From Pseudoduganella ginsengisoli (GTDB lineage Bacteria; Pseudomonadota; Gammaproteobacteria; Burkholderiales; Burkholderiaceae_D), in contig NZ_WNLA01000020.1 in the NCBI RefSeq assembly GCF_009720865.1, positions 80,594 through 144,593 of the forward strand: a stretch of 64,000 bases of DNA, given 5' to 3'. The notes under the pieces were generated by a model, which searched no databases, was not told the DNA's origin, and worked only from the letters and a program-made list of their open reading frames with translations. This document shows, piece by piece, positions 63,271-64,000 of the stretch (positions are counted from its first letter, which is position 1; each line of letters starts with the position of its first letter). The position numbers were made by a program, and so were the translations under genes.

Positions 63271-63753
63271 ATGACAGCCAACGCCATCAACAATGAAATC
63301 GCCGCGCTGTTGCCGCGCTTGCGCCGCTTTGCCCGCAGCCTCGTCTACCACCGTGACGATGCGGATGACCTGGTGCAAATGGCGGTGGAGCGCGGACTGG
63401 CCCGCAGCGGTCAATGGGAGCCCGGCACCCGGCTTGACAGCTGGATGTTCAGGATCATGAAAAACGTGTTTATCGACGAAGTGCGCTCGCGCATGCGGCG
63501 CGACACCTTGTTTGCTCCCGAAGAAGCAGGCGAGCATGTCGGCGACAATTATGCCGAAGCGCTTCAGCAGCGGATGGCGATCGAGAAAGCCGTCAGTATG
63601 CTGTCCGAGGAACACCGGATGGTAGTCGCGCTGGTGATGGTGGATGGCATGCCGTATAAGGAGGCGGCCGACGTGCTGGACATTCCAATTGGGACATTGA
63701 CCAGCCGGCTGGTACGCGCACGCACGGCGTTGCAGGAATTATTATCCGATTAA
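63271..63753 (+). CDS. ECF-type RNA polymerase sigma factor
   Basis: 160 aa. Region 2 (about 10-80) has DDADDLVQMAVERGLARSGQWEPGTRLDSWMFRIMKNVFIDEVRSR, and region 4 (about 100-155) has LSEEHRMVVALVMVDGMPYKEAADVLDIPIGTLTSRLVRARTAL. It lacks sigma-3 and sigma-1, as ECF factors do. It is followed by the anti-sigma gene 14 bases later, and preceded by a candidate ECF promoter. It probably controls envelope or proteolysis genes, including the divergent subtilase; this is inference. Confidence 0.93.
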   Translation: MTANAINNEIAALLPRLRRFARSLVYHRDDADDLVQMAVERGLARSGQWEPGTRLDSWMFRIMKNVFIDEVRSRMRRDTLFAPEEAGEHVGDNYAEALQQRMAIEKAVSMLSEEHRMVVALVMVDGMPYKEAADVLDIPIGTLTSRLVRARTALQELLSD

Positions 63754-63767
63754 GCGAGGACGGTGAA

Positions 63768-64000
63768 ATGAGCTTTTCCGAAGAAACCCTGATGGCGTAT
63801 GCCGACGGCGAGCTGGCGCCGCCCGAGCGCGAGCAAGTTGAGCGGGCCATGCAAGGCGACCCGGAACTGGCGGCACGGGTGGCGCGGCATCAGGCGCTGC
63901 GCTCGGACGTGTTTGCCGCCTTTGCGCCCGTGCTGGACGAGCCGGTCCCGGCGCGCCTGGCTGCGGCAGCGCTGCCGGACAAGGTTGCCGACCTGGCGGC
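63768..64000 (+). CDS. Anti-sigma factor, 5' part only (runs off the window)
   Basis: The window ends inside the gene after about 77 codons. The start MSFSEETLMAYADGELAPPEREQVERAMQGDPELAARV is typical of the cytoplasmic N-terminus of ECF anti-sigma factors, which hold the sigma factor until a signal arrives. No zinc-binding HxxxCxxC is visible in this part. A membrane helix would lie beyond the window. GAGGACGG precedes the ATG. It is co-transcribed with the sigma gene, as usual. Confidence 0.8.
   Translation, partial: MSFSEETLMAYADGELAPPEREQVERAMQGDPELAARVARHQALRSDVFAAFAPVLDEPVPARLAAAALPDKVADLA

Noticed and set aside
1..64000. CRISPR arrays, tRNA, rRNA and riboswitches.
   Set aside because: No direct-repeat/spacer pattern, tRNA arm pattern or known riboswitch core was seen by eye; a tRNAscan or Infernal run would be decisive.

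Overview
The window is chromosomal DNA from a GC-rich betaproteobacterium, most likely of the Oxalobacteraceae (Massilia, Duganella or Janthinobacterium-like). This is inferred from gene content and base composition: a PEP-CTERM protein, several GGDEF/EAL proteins, M16, S9 and M61 exported peptidases, a DUF4214/RTX protease and an FadH-type dienoyl-CoA reductase. No rRNA, tRNA, CRISPR array, prophage or intact insertion sequence was seen. About 57 genes fill almost all of the DNA. Only one stretch without a gene exceeds 300 bases (34495-34825), and it holds an inverted-repeat element.

Layout. 68-7600: DEAD-box helicase with a duplicated RNA-binding domain, amino-acid racemase, AraC regulator, a lone TnsB-like protein with a degraded catalytic triad behind a candidate NtrC/sigma-54 promoter, esterase, MazG-like hydrolase and GNAT enzyme. 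7785-16780: exported proteins and peptidases (S9, an M16 active/inactive pair) and a LOV-like PAS-GGDEF-EAL protein. 16871-23682: a six-gene MoxR/DUF58/DUF4129/SpoIIM/RDD operon with overlapping genes. 23866-32286: M61 peptidase, an operon of two periplasmic binding proteins behind a protein with RelA/SpoT-like motifs, MASE1-GGDEF, a histidine-kinase-like protein lacking key residues, and an SDR. 32387-39471: LysR, erythromycin-esterase-like hydrolase, a small RHH/RAMA-like protein, TetR plus fadH, and a PEP-CTERM gene with a candidate sigma-54 promoter.

39553-42504: a small ribbon-helix-helix regulator converges on a SulP transporter, and a spermidine-synthase-like gene diverges from that transporter. 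The same palindrome lies at both promoter regions, which suggests a small regulon. 42612-51784: DUF885 peptidase, small unknowns, a REC-like GGDEF protein, and a NarL-type two-component system overlapping a MipA-like gene. 52013-60026: CPBP protease, a U32 TrhP-like gene behind an FNR-type box, a luciferase-like oxidoreductase, a DUF4214-metalloprotease-RTX protein, and a QseBC-like two-component system. 60165-64000: a serine hydrolase lipoprotein, a Gly-rich protein, a subtilase, and a divergent ECF sigma/anti-sigma pair with an autoregulatory-type promoter; the anti-sigma gene runs off the end.

The most unusual signals are regulatory: an NtrC/sigma-54 promoter on a catalytically degraded TnsB-like gene, the shared RHH operator, the FNR box before the O2-independent tRNA hydroxylase gene, and the sigma-54 and ECF promoters. 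All are sequence matches read by eye and none has been tested.
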